NCBI GenBank assembly: GCA_031291305.1 | Contig: JARLJH010000021.1 | Location: 147,287 to 211,286, forward strand | Length of the DNA stretch: 64,000 nt | Direction of reading: 5' to 3' | Source: Rhodoferax sp. | GTDB taxonomy: Bacteria; Pseudomonadota; Gammaproteobacteria; Burkholderiales; Burkholderiaceae_C | Part shown: piece after piece, positions 25,464 to 34,056 of the stretch | How the letters are laid out: every line of letters starts with the position of its first letter | Position numbering within the stretch: the stretch's first letter is position 1 | Notes under the pieces: model-generated | The model's database searches: none | Seen by the model: the letters and a program-made list of their open reading frames with translations, nothing else | What the model was told of the DNA's origin: nothing | Made by a program: the position numbers and the translations under genes

Positions 25464-26786
25464 ATGAACACTTTGCGCCTGATTCCTATCGCACTGGCCA
25501 TATCCGGCGCACTGGCCCTGCCTGTCGCCCGGGCGCAAAGTCTGCTGGATATGTATCAGTCTGCCAAGGCATTTGATGCCAGCTACCAGTCAGCCAAGTC
25601 GCTTTTTGATGCCAATCTGGCCAAAGGCGAACAAGCCAAGGCGGGTCTGCTGCCTAGCGTCGGCCTGACTGCGGGAGTAAACCGAGTCAACATTGACAGT
25701 AATATCGCTACCTTTGAAACCAGCTATGGCAACCAGTCTGCGACGGTCAGCGCCTCCCAACCCTTGTACCGGCCAGCCAACGTGGCCACTGCTGAACAAG
25801 GTAAGAAGCAGGCTGAGTTGGCACAGGCACAGTTGGATGCAGCGAGCCAGGACCTGATTGTTCGCGTCAGCCAGGCCTACTTTGACGTGCTGGCGGCACA
25901 AGACAGTCTTGACTTTGTCAAAGCACAAAAAGCGGCTGTTTCCGAGCAACTCGCCTCGGCCAAGCGCAACTTTGAGGTTGGAACAGCCACCATCACCGAC
26001 ACCCGCGAAGCACAAGCGCAATATGACTTGGTGGTGGCGCAGGAAATTGCTGCTGAAAACGACTTGCGCGTCAAGACGCTGGCTCTGGACCAGACCACCG
26101 GGCAATCCGGCTCGGCACCCAAACCGCTGCTAGCCCCCATCAGCCTGCCAACCCTAAGCCCCGAGGATGTGACCCCCTGGGTCAACCAGTCGGAGGAACT
26201 CAGTCCAACGGTACGCCAAGCGCAACTTGCTCTGGAAGTGGCACAACTGGAAACACAAAAGGCACAGGCGGGCAACAAGCCCACGTTGGACCTGGTAGGC
26301 GGTTACAGTGTCACGCAAAACAATGGTTCGACCAGCACCACACTGGACTACCGCACCAACGTGACTAGCGTCGGCCTGAGTTTCAACCTGCCCTTGTTTG
26401 CGGGTTACTCCATCCAGAATCGCATTAAAGAAACCGTCGCACTCGAAGAAAAGTCACGCTCTGACCTGGATGCAGCCAGGCGAGGTGTGGCGCTAGGTAC
26501 ACGCAGCGCCTTCTTTGGTGTGCAGTCGGGTCTGAGCCAAGTCAAGGCACTGGAAGCGGCTGAAGCCTCCGGCCAAAGCGCGCTGGATGCTACAAAATTA
26601 GGTTACCAAGTAGGTGTGCGCATCAACATTGATGTGCTCAACGCACAAACCAATCTGTATAGCACCAAGGCCAAGCTGGCTCAAGCTCGCTACAACGTGC
26701 TGGTAGGTGGCCTGAAACTGCGCCAAGCCAATGGCTCGCTCAAGGAAGATGACATCAACGCGGTGAATGCGCTGCTGGCCAAGTAA
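25464..26786 (+). CDS. tolC: TolC-family outer-membrane channel protein
   Basis: The product is 440 residues from ATG 25464, where a signal peptide begins (MNTLRLIPIALAISGALALP, cut near VARAQS). Two outer-membrane efflux repeats are visible, with long helices rich in Ala, Gln and Glu (for example ATAEQGKKQAELAQAQLDAA and KLGYQVGVRINIDVLNAQTN), typical for TolC/CyaE proteins. It would complete tripartite efflux or type I secretion, perhaps with the RND genes at 20022-24338. It is 25 bases downstream of the rhodanese gene. Confidence 0.9.
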   Translation: MNTLRLIPIALAISGALALPVARAQSLLDMYQSAKAFDASYQSAKSLFDANLAKGEQAKAGLLPSVGLTAGVNRVNIDSNIATFETSYGNQSATVSASQPLYRPANVATAEQGKKQAELAQAQLDAASQDLIVRVSQAYFDVLAAQDSLDFVKAQKAAVSEQLASAKRNFEVGTATITDTREAQAQYDLVVAQEIAAENDLRVKTLALDQTTGQSGSAPKPLLAPISLPTLSPEDVTPWVNQSEELSPTVRQAQLALEVAQLETQKAQAGNKPTLDLVGGYSVTQNNGSTSTTLDYRTNVTSVGLSFNLPLFAGYSIQNRIKETVALEEKSRSDLDAARRGVALGTRSAFFGVQSGLSQVKALEAAEASGQSALDATKLGYQVGVRINIDVLNAQTNLYSTKAKLAQARYNVLVGGLKLRQANGSLKEDDINAVNALLAK

Positions 26787-26807
26787 AGCCGCATCCCATC
26801 AATAACA

Positions 26808-26834
26808 CCCCGGCGTCTGGCAAGGTAGTCGGGG
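26808..26834. terminator. weak hairpin between convergent tolC and mtrB
   Basis: CCCCGGC (26808-26814) pairs with GTCGGGG (26828-26834) with one G-U pair. It lies between the ends of two converging genes. No strong T-tract follows in either direction, so support is modest. Confidence 0.3.
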
Positions 26835-26856
26835 GGGCGCTTTGATAGGCCCAGTT

Positions 26857-29037
26857 TCAGAATTTGTAAATGTAGGACACGCCAACATAGTTGACGCTCT
26901 GGTCCTGCTTCTGCGTCACGGTGGTACCGTCAGCATAGGTATACGGCACGCCGTTGTAACCCCATGCCCAGTCGTTGTAACTCACCTTCTGGTGTACGAA
27001 GTCAACCCGTACAGCAGACTTTTTGTCCAACGCATACTTGCCAAACAATTTGAGGGTCGTTTGCCGGTACACAATGTCTGGCAATCCTCCAGCCGCAGCC
27101 AGAGATGCCACACTGTAGGAGTCTGCTGCAATATCCAACGTTTGCTTGTACTTGTTTTGGTCATCCATATACGACAGGTTGGCGCCTAATTCCAATTTGT
27201 CAGTTGGTTTGCTCATGACGCCAACACCCACAGTGGTATTGGTATTCTCAAAAGCCATCACATAACCTGCTGTGCGTGACTGGTCATAGGTCTGGACACC
27301 GTAAGAAACGTAACCATTGAATGCCAGCCTGAACGACACCACGTAGGACGCGTCCAGACTGAACTGATCCATGCGGGTATGACTTAACCCATTGGCACTG
27401 GGGTAGTTGTACTTGTCGGTGCCGCTTTCAGCACTGAGCTGCATCGACAGTTTTTTATTCGGCTCCCAGTCGGCAAACACTTTCACTTTGTCACGCTGGC
27501 GATCAGCCAGGGTTGGCATGAAAATCCCGGTGCTCAAACCGTACGCTGGATCGGCTGGGTTGGCCAACGCAGTCACACCCAGGCCACTGTTATCTTTTAG
27601 CCAGTTGGAGCCATCGCGCCGACTGCTCGATACACTGACAGAGCCACTCAGGTCCTCAGACATGCGGCGCCGCAATTCGGCTCGCAAAGTCGTCTCGTCG
27701 GTCTGTTGGCGCAATGCTGTCAAGCCGACAATCGCACTGGTGGCGGTAAATGTACCTCGGTCGATCGACTCAAAATCTGCACCCACAATGCCCTTGTAAT
27801 CACCATTGAACTGCCAACCCGCTTCCAGCTTTCCATTGGTCTTACGGTTGGGGAGGGCTTGATTGGTATAGGCTGTTGTGCCAGCCAGGTTGTAATAGGC
27901 AATGGGAGTTTGATCGTCCCGATCCTGATATCGAAAATTAGCCAGCAACGACAACTTGGGCATCGGGCGCGATGTCAGCCCCAAGTCCACCAGCGTGGTG
28001 TTGACCTTGGCCCCCAGGCTGGTGCGCCCCGGCAGGCTGGTCGTCACAAAGCTGTCGTCTTGAGTCGCCTGGCTGAAGGCCACTTTGAACGTAGCGAGAG
28101 TCTTTCGGGTAAAGGCGTAGTTGCCCGTCAGGTCTAACTGCTGCATCTGGTTGTCGGGGGACAGCGCTATAGGCTGGTTCAAGTAACCCAGCAACCCTGG
28201 GCTAACGGACAAGGATGTACCTACCGCGTTGTAAAGATTGCCACTGACAACAGGATTGAGAGACGAATTGTTGTTGCGATAGAACGAACCGTAATAGCCC
28301 ACACTGAAACGCAGCTTTTCCAGTGCGTAACTCATGCGCGCTTCAATCTGGCTGTGGTTGGCGTCAATCGGCTCTGGAATCATCAGCGCCGCGCTACCCA
28401 CCTGAATGCCGGTTGTGCCCGAACACGTGGGGTCGTAAACCGTGGGGCAGGTCATGCCAATACCAGAGAGGCGTGAACCTTCCTTATTTTCGGTCTTCAA
28501 ATCCACCATGAATTGCAGCCTGGGAGTGATCTCTTTGGTAAATCCCAATCCGAGCTTGGTACGCTTTGTTTGCAAATCCAGGTTATAGCCGCTACCGGCG
28601 CCGCCTGGCAGTGCCACCACCTGTGGCGTGGTGGTGCCGGCGCCAACTAGTCCGGTATTGACCTGGTTTGGGTCATGGTGCAGCAACTCACTGTAGTCAG
28701 CTGTGAACTTCCAGTCACCAGGTTCCTTCCACACTAGATTCAGTTCACGCATGTCGCCCAGCAACCCACTTCCCTGAAAGTCGACCCAACCCGCCTTTTC
28801 GTCTTTGCGCAAGGTGTAGTCAATATCTAGATTGCCCGCGACTTCGCTGTCCTTGCGCATACCACTGTATTGGTCAAGCAAGCCGCGATCAGCACCCTGA
28901 CCGTCAAACAGCCCCAGCCCCATGGTCACTGTAAGGTCAACAGGAGGCACCTGTGCCTGAACCGGAATCAAGACCACACCAACAGCCAATGCCAGCGTGG
29001 TACGTTGAAAACAAATCTTTGAAGATGTATTAAACAT
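26857..29037 (-). CDS. mtrB: MtrB/PioB-family outer-membrane beta-barrel (module 1)
   Basis: The product is 726 residues with a signal peptide (residues 1-28) and alternating beta-strand pattern throughout, ending with aromatic YVGVSYIYKF as expected for a barrel inserted by BAM. MtrB/PioB proteins sheath a decaheme cytochrome through the outer membrane. The partner MtrA-type gene lies 16 bases upstream on the same strand. I see no N-terminal CxxC pair of the kind described in Shewanella MtrB. GGAG stands before the ATG. A paralog is encoded at 40325. Confidence 0.88.
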   Translation of the reverse strand: MFNTSSKICFQRTTLALAVGVVLIPVQAQVPPVDLTVTMGLGLFDGQGADRGLLDQYSGMRKDSEVAGNLDIDYTLRKDEKAGWVDFQGSGLLGDMRELNLVWKEPGDWKFTADYSELLHHDPNQVNTGLVGAGTTTPQVVALPGGAGSGYNLDLQTKRTKLGLGFTKEITPRLQFMVDLKTENKEGSRLSGIGMTCPTVYDPTCSGTTGIQVGSAALMIPEPIDANHSQIEARMSYALEKLRFSVGYYGSFYRNNNSSLNPVVSGNLYNAVGTSLSVSPGLLGYLNQPIALSPDNQMQQLDLTGNYAFTRKTLATFKVAFSQATQDDSFVTTSLPGRTSLGAKVNTTLVDLGLTSRPMPKLSLLANFRYQDRDDQTPIAYYNLAGTTAYTNQALPNRKTNGKLEAGWQFNGDYKGIVGADFESIDRGTFTATSAIVGLTALRQQTDETTLRAELRRRMSEDLSGSVSVSSSRRDGSNWLKDNSGLGVTALANPADPAYGLSTGIFMPTLADRQRDKVKVFADWEPNKKLSMQLSAESGTDKYNYPSANGLSHTRMDQFSLDASYVVSFRLAFNGYVSYGVQTYDQSRTAGYVMAFENTNTTVGVGVMSKPTDKLELGANLSYMDDQNKYKQTLDIAADSYSVASLAAAGGLPDIVYRQTTLKLFGKYALDKKSAVRVDFVHQKVSYNDWAWGYNGVPYTYADGTTVTQKQDQSVNYVGVSYIYKF

Positions 29038-29053
29038 GGCAAGTCTCCGTGCT

Positions 29054-30100
29054 TCAACGCGTCAACATCAACGGGGTGCCGACCGACGGGCTGTTGGACC
29101 CGTGCACCTGCGAATGGCAATTTAGGCAACTGCGCCCTTGCCACATATTGACCACATTCAAGCCACTGGACATACGCGTGACCTGCGGCACCGCCTGGCC
29201 TGCAGCGGCTGGCGAGAACACACCCGACTGCCCACCCAGTGCACCAACACTGCCTGTGACGTGAGGGGTATGGCACTGCTGGCATAGCATCGGCGCTCTG
29301 ACCTTGAGCATGCCAGCGATGGTGCTTCCGTGCGCGCTGTGACAGTTGGCACAGTCTTCTACCACCGGGGAATGCTGCTGCAAAAACGGCCCGCGCTTTT
29401 CAGCGTGACAGGTGTAGCAGGTGTCATTGAAGTTGTCGCGCTTGGCCAACATCGGGCCTGCCGAGCCGTGAACGTTGTGGCAATCGGAACATGTCATCTT
29501 GCCTTCTGGAACGGGGTGATGCGACGGCTTGTTCATCTGAACACGCTGGGCCTTGTGGCAGGTGTAGCAAACCTCGGCTTCAGAGGTTCTGCGTAACACC
29601 TTGTCACGGTTGGTGTGCACCTGGTGGCAGTTGTCGCAAGCGACATCTGCAGCCTGATGCGGGCTACCTTCCCACAACAGGCGCGTTGGATCGCGGTCAT
29701 GACAACCCTGGCATACCCGACTGCGCTCGTTCGCGTCGTTTGTCGAAAACTTCCCAAAGACTTTGCCAAAAGTCCGATCTGGTTTGATCTCGGTCTTGAC
29801 GTTATCAGGCTTGTGAGAATGCTCCTTGCTTTCGCCGTGGCATGAAATGCAGGTCGGCGCACGCGGGTTGCTGGTATCACCCATCACCCGGCTGGCCAAT
29901 GCCTCTGCAGCAGCTTTCATCGGTGGCGTTTTTCTGAGACTGGGGCCATGCACCATGCCAGTCATGTCCGGCATGTCCTCGGTGTCGTGACAGGTCAAAC
30001 AGAAAGCGGAACCCGTTGGTTCTGGCTCTTCTGCCCATGTATTACCCAACACCCCAAACAGGCAGATGCTGGCTAACGCCGCGGCTATCTTGATTCGCAT
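29054..30100 (-). CDS. mtrA: MtrA/DmsE-type periplasmic decaheme cytochrome c (module 1)
   Basis: The product is 348 residues with a Sec signal peptide (1-23) and ten CXXCH heme sites: CLTCH, CISCH, CQGCH, CDNCH, CYTCH, CSDCH, CYTCH, CANCH, CQQCH and CLNCH. Size and heme number equal those of MtrA, which carries electrons through the MtrB barrel. The ribosome site AAGGGGGA is strong. A terminator-like hairpin (30166-30197) separates it from the mtrC-like gene upstream, so it may have its own promoter or be reached by read-through. Confidence 0.92.
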   Translation of the reverse strand: MRIKIAAALASICLFGVLGNTWAEEPEPTGSAFCLTCHDTEDMPDMTGMVHGPSLRKTPPMKAAAEALASRVMGDTSNPRAPTCISCHGESKEHSHKPDNVKTEIKPDRTFGKVFGKFSTNDANERSRVCQGCHDRDPTRLLWEGSPHQAADVACDNCHQVHTNRDKVLRRTSEAEVCYTCHKAQRVQMNKPSHHPVPEGKMTCSDCHNVHGSAGPMLAKRDNFNDTCYTCHAEKRGPFLQQHSPVVEDCANCHSAHGSTIAGMLKVRAPMLCQQCHTPHVTGSVGALGGQSGVFSPAAAGQAVPQVTRMSSGLNVVNMWQGRSCLNCHSQVHGSNSPSVGTPLMLTR

Positions 30101-30126
30101 TCCAAATCCCCCTTAGAAGTCAGATC

Positions 30127-30148
30127 TTGACAATTCAGAAATTGTCAA
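30127..30148. promoter_or_regulatory. inverted repeat upstream of mtrA
   Basis: TTGACAATT and AATTGTCAA form perfect 9-bp arms with a 4-base spacer, 27 bases before the mtrA start. Each arm also holds a TTGACA -35-like hexamer on its own strand. It may be an operator or promoter part. Its long spacing does not fit an FNR site. Confidence 0.4.
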
Positions 30149-30165
30149 ATAGCCCTTTGGCTCAG

Positions 30166-30197
30166 AAAAAAGGGAGGGTCCAAAAATGAACCCTCCC
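30166..30197 (-). terminator. rho-independent terminator after the mtrC-like gene
   Basis: Read on the minus strand, GGGAGGGT pairs perfectly with ACCCTCCC over a 10-base loop and is followed by six T residues. It starts 22 bases after the stop of the decaheme lipoprotein gene and would end its transcript before mtrA. Confidence 0.8.
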
Positions 30198-30219
30198 GTT
30201 AGAGACATCGCAGTGGCGA

Positions 30220-32739
30220 CTATTGTTGACCGTGAACGATGTCAACACCCTTGAAGCCGCCGCTGGCGTGACAATCATTACAAGTCTCACGTGGCAAAGC
30301 GGTATACCCGGTCAGGCCTGCAACGACTCCTTGGTTATTGTTGCCCCAAGTGGCGCCACCGAACGAAGTAACGTGTGAAATGGCAGTGCTTGAATCATGG
30401 CAGGCCGTGCAACTCGCAGCTTTTGGTGAAATGACCAGCCAATTTCCCGGGTTTGTATCTGCTGTCACGGTCAGGCCACCGCTACCAGACAAAACCGCAG
30501 GGCCTTTCCTGATGACTGAACCGAGTGTGCCTAAATCGTTCTTGTACGAATTGTTAACGTGGCAGGCATTGCAGTTCAGACCAACACCAGGATAGGCTAC
30601 TTCTGCACCGTAGTTCTCTGCACCAACCCCTAAAACCAAACTCGGATCACAAGCAGGTGTCGTAGACAGCGGATTGGCAGGGTTGCAGAAATTGCCAACC
30701 ACTGTGTTGCCATGGGTAAACGGATACATGCGTTTGGAGTTACCGTGGATGCCATGAATCATGCGCTTGAACTGATAGGACTCATTAAACAGAAGTCCGT
30801 TGGTCATCACTGTTGAAGACACCCTGTTGGGGTCATGACAAACCACGCAAGCTTCAACCGTGTTGCGCGCACCACTGTGGAACGCCGTGTCAGCCGTATT
30901 GGAGCCTGACGTGGTACCGAGTGCTCCGTGGCAGGCGTTGCACTTGTCATTGGAAACAATCACGCGACGCGGCTGTAATGTCCCGCTCAAAACCACATCC
31001 TGATAGGTGTGCTGCACAACGGTATCAATCAGAACCTGAGGCACCACTGCTGGGCGAGGTACCAGATTCGACTTAACTTCCAACAGGGGTTCCTTAATCT
31101 GACCGATGCTGACAACTCTAGCCGTACCAGTTGCCACCGACGTGGCGGTGTCCGCTGGCAAGGTAATGGTAGCCGTGTAATGGTTATTGCCGTCGTTGAT
31201 GCCCGCGTAAGCATACGCCTTGGCGCTGCTTCCACCATTGTTATACGACGAGAACTCGGTGACAGAAGCCGACTGACCAACCATGGTTTGGTATGCCAAA
31301 TAGAACTGTAAGTTACCAAACTTGGTCGATGAACCACACGTTGGTATCGTTGTACTTGCGCAATCAGACGTCACCAAGTTGTATGCCGCATTACCGTTGG
31401 TTGGATCAGACAGGAAATACTTCACAGTCACAGTACGAGGCGTACCGGGAACGTAGGTCACACTCTCAATATTCATCTTGTACTTCGCCGCGTCTTCTTC
31501 GTTCTGGTTCCAGTGAACTGTCTCGGAGGCAATATTTGAACCTGGCTTATGACAAGCCGCACACTGTGCGTTGGTCAGGTCGGTAGCTGCTGCTCCAGCG
31601 GCAACCAAGGTACCGGCATAGACTTTGTGTCCAGTTTCCCATTTAGAGCCGACTTGACTCACATGGCATGTCAAACACGCAGACTGGCTAACCACGGTCT
31701 TCCAGTTGTCACCCTGAGGCGTGGAAGGATTCGAAGCCGAATGGCACTTTGTGCAATTGCGCAGGTCTTGCGGAAAACCAACCTCGGCGTAGTCGTTCTT
31801 GGAGTTTCCGTAACCCCAAATGGTGTAATCACCTCCACCATCTGCAGCAATTTTTTTACCCGCATGTATCTTGTGCACCATGGTGACCAAGTTCAAGTTA
31901 TTACCGCTTTCGGGGTCAACCGTACCAGGGTTGTGGCACATCACGCAAAACTGGGTATCCACCCGGCCACCACCATGCAGTGCCAGCTTTTCATGGCAGC
32001 TGTTGCACGATGCCACATTGGTCATCACGCGGGTCTTGCTTGGATCAGTGACAGGGATCGATTTGCCATCGCTGCCAATGGTGAAATCAAAATACGGATT
32101 GACCAGCACATTTGGCGTGATCGTGTTCGTACTGGAATCTGTATTTGGGTAACTAAGTTGTATTGCGATACGGTGTGTCTTAGTGGGATCCCACAAAAGA
32201 TTGCCAGCACTGTCCTTCACCGTCTTGATGTCTTTTGTAAATGTATAGGTGTAATACCCGTCAGGGTTGTAGACCAATTGCGTCGCTGACGCCGTATCAG
32301 TGGTGGCCTGGGTTGCAGAGGCGAGAACAGGCGTCCCGTTCGGTCCGAATCCAGCAGCACCATTAACTGTTTTTGAAATGTAATTCACCCATTGGTCCGG
32401 ATCACCATTGGTACCGGGAACCAATTTGGCGATCGCGAACTTGACATTGCTAGTGGTCAGCCCGGTGACCACTTTGCCGCCAGAAAACACTGTGAAATTT
32501 ACAACCGGCGGGCTGTTGATAGTGACGGCGGGGACCCCGGCCGCTTGCAAAACCGTGAAAGACGCAGAACTGTTAGTGGCTGAGTCATTGCTGGGCAAAG
32601 CGGCGGCGGCAAAAATCGCAGAACTAACCGCAGTCCCCGTCGCCGTGGTTGTACTACCACCACCGCCCCCACCGCCACATCCTGCAATGGCCATAGAGGC
32701 CAGCAACGCCCAACTCCACCTCGTGATTGACTGGTTCAT
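30220..32739 (-). CDS. mtrC: OmcA/MtrC-type surface decaheme cytochrome c, lipoprotein
   Basis: The product is 839 residues from ATG 32739; ATG 32748 is an alternative. A lipobox lies at the end of the signal peptide (MAIAGC followed by a glycine run), so it is probably lipid-anchored in the outer membrane. Ten CXXCH sites are present: CNSCH, CVMCH, CTKCH, CLTCH, CAACH, CNACH, CVVCH, CNACH, CTACH and CNDCH. Beta-rich stretches separate two pentaheme groups, the OmcA/MtrC plan. It is the terminal reductase for metals or electrodes in such systems. Only module 1 has this component. Confidence 0.9.
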   Translation of the reverse strand: MNQSITRWSWALLASMAIAGCGGGGGGGSTTTATGTAVSSAIFAAAALPSNDSATNSSASFTVLQAAGVPAVTINSPPVVNFTVFSGGKVVTGLTTSNVKFAIAKLVPGTNGDPDQWVNYISKTVNGAAGFGPNGTPVLASATQATTDTASATQLVYNPDGYYTYTFTKDIKTVKDSAGNLLWDPTKTHRIAIQLSYPNTDSSTNTITPNVLVNPYFDFTIGSDGKSIPVTDPSKTRVMTNVASCNSCHEKLALHGGGRVDTQFCVMCHNPGTVDPESGNNLNLVTMVHKIHAGKKIAADGGGDYTIWGYGNSKNDYAEVGFPQDLRNCTKCHSASNPSTPQGDNWKTVVSQSACLTCHVSQVGSKWETGHKVYAGTLVAAGAAATDLTNAQCAACHKPGSNIASETVHWNQNEEDAAKYKMNIESVTYVPGTPRTVTVKYFLSDPTNGNAAYNLVTSDCASTTIPTCGSSTKFGNLQFYLAYQTMVGQSASVTEFSSYNNGGSSAKAYAYAGINDGNNHYTATITLPADTATSVATGTARVVSIGQIKEPLLEVKSNLVPRPAVVPQVLIDTVVQHTYQDVVLSGTLQPRRVIVSNDKCNACHGALGTTSGSNTADTAFHSGARNTVEACVVCHDPNRVSSTVMTNGLLFNESYQFKRMIHGIHGNSKRMYPFTHGNTVVGNFCNPANPLSTTPACDPSLVLGVGAENYGAEVAYPGVGLNCNACHVNNSYKNDLGTLGSVIRKGPAVLSGSGGLTVTADTNPGNWLVISPKAASCTACHDSSTAISHVTSFGGATWGNNNQGVVAGLTGYTALPRETCNDCHASGGFKGVDIVHGQQ

Positions 32740-32868
32740 TTTGTCCATCCACTTCGTTGTTACTTGCAAATAACAGGGCTTCAACATTGTCAAAACCACT
32801 AGGGTGAGTTGTATTTATTGACTATCTGCGGCACCCGTTCACCCAAACGAACACCGCCTAAACGAGGT

Positions 32869-33216
32869 TCAGTGCGACAGGTACCACTCGGCCATGTTTT
32901 TCAGCTCCGCCGGATCCTTGGTATCAATGATTTTGTGATCTTCTTCGCTACCGTCGAGCAACTTGACCTTCTTGCCTTCAGTCATGTTCTTGATGGCTTT
33001 CTCGATACCCTCTTCGTGCTTGCCGCGGTATTTGTCGGCAATCTTTTTCATCGAAGGGCCTTTCTTGTCCTTGTCGGCAGAATGGCATTTCAAACAGTCA
33101 TTGCTCTTGGCGAGCGCCTTGGCTGCCTCAACATCAATGGCCGCATGTGCCGGTGCCATGACACTCAGCGCAAACAGCACGGACGCACCAAAAACTGGGA
33201 GTGAAATCTTTATCAT
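32869..33216 (-). CDS. periplasmic monoheme cytochrome c (class I), module 1
   Basis: The product is 115 residues from ATG 33216, which has AAGGAAA 7 bases upstream and begins the signal peptide. One heme site, CLKCH, and a downstream lysine-rich part end in AEWYLSH. It aligns along its whole length with the cytochrome at 38902 (shared AAKxLAxxNxC, GPxxxK, EExHKI). Such small cytochromes shuttle electrons between inner- and outer-membrane complexes. FNR-like boxes lie upstream. Confidence 0.88.
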   Translation of the reverse strand: MIKISLPVFGASVLFALSVMAPAHAAIDVEAAKALAKSNDCLKCHSADKDKKGPSMKKIADKYRGKHEEGIEKAIKNMTEGKKVKLLDGSEEDHKIIDTKDPAELKNMAEWYLSH

Positions 33217-33275
33217 GAACGCTTTCCTTCGACTAAAAAATGATGAGCTTTCCAAGTTTTATTGGATAACTTAGA

Positions 33276-33322
33276 TTGATCCAAGTCAAGCAAAATTTGG
33301 GAACTTTTTTGATAAAAGTCAA
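33276..33322 (-). promoter_or_regulatory. two FNR-like boxes upstream of the monoheme cytochrome gene
   Basis: TTGATCCAAGTCAA (33276-33289) and TTGATAAAAGTCAA (33309-33322) both match TTGAT-N4-ATCAA with one change. They lie 60 and 93 bases before the ATG. A third symmetrical element, TTGATTTATCTCAATCAA (33329-33346), is next to them but has a longer spacer. They suggest control by FNR/Anr in response to oxygen. Confidence 0.6.
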
Positions 33323-33412
33323 TCGCATTGATTTATCTCAATCAAGTGTCATCTCGCACAAATTCATGTTGCTACTTGACTGGCGCTGTGATCCAGCAAC
33401 TATTTGAGGGAC

Positions 33413-34045
33413 TCACCCTCGCTTGTGGTCCGGAATTTCCTCATACCCGGTCAGCATCGCCCTGATGTGAGCAAAACGCGTATGGCCAAGGGTGATTAGG
33501 TACCAGTGCATCAGTAGGAACCCGCAAAAAACGATGAACATCAACACATGCACCGTATCGACCACACGTACGCCACCCAAGAGTGCCACCGCAACGGAAA
33601 AACGATTGACATCCCACAACAGAAGCCCCGAGATGAACTGAAGCGGCACAAACAGCAGCATGATGATCTGGTACATCATGATCTGCAGCGGATTGAACTT
33701 GTGGTACGCGGTGGGATGGTGCGGATTCTCTTCGCCCAGGAAAATGCCGTAGCCGTAAAACTTGATTTGCCGCCAGGAATCTTCAAAATATTTTTTAGCG
33801 TTTAACTCAGGCAGATACACCGAAATCTTGTCGGTGAACATATAGAAACAGAACCATAGGAAGAAATTGGCAATCAGCACAAAACCTGTCCAATTGTGCA
33901 AAACCACAGCGGTTCTGAAAGACATCAACTGAAAGTAGTCCAGGTACCGGATCTGCACACCCGTGGCTATCATCAACAGAAAACCAAGAGCGTTGACCCA
34001 GTGCCAGATGCGCACCGGCAGCGGATGAATATAGATTTTTTTCAT
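33413..34045 (-). CDS. membrane cytochrome b (Ni/Fe-hydrogenase b subunit/formate dehydrogenase gamma-like)
   Basis: The product is 210 residues with four hydrophobic segments (about 17-35, 45-70, 125-145, 165-190). Conserved histidines are near HPLPVRIWHW, VLHNWTG, DTVHVLMF and MHWYLITLGH, as in b-type subunits that bind two hemes and exchange electrons with quinones. It lies 11 bases after a nine-heme cytochrome gene on the same strand, so the pair likely forms a quinol-linked electron module at the inner membrane. Confidence 0.82.
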   Translation of the reverse strand: MKKIYIHPLPVRIWHWVNALGFLLMIATGVQIRYLDYFQLMSFRTAVVLHNWTGFVLIANFFLWFCFYMFTDKISVYLPELNAKKYFEDSWRQIKFYGYGIFLGEENPHHPTAYHKFNPLQIMMYQIIMLLFVPLQFISGLLLWDVNRFSVAVALLGGVRVVDTVHVLMFIVFCGFLLMHWYLITLGHTRFAHIRAMLTGYEEIPDHKRG

Positions 34046-34056
34046 GGTGTCACCTG

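Noticed and set aside
30127-30148. The TTGAC...GTCAA inverted repeat as an FNR site
   Set aside because: The half-sites are 12 bases apart, not 4, so it does not fit FNR geometry.
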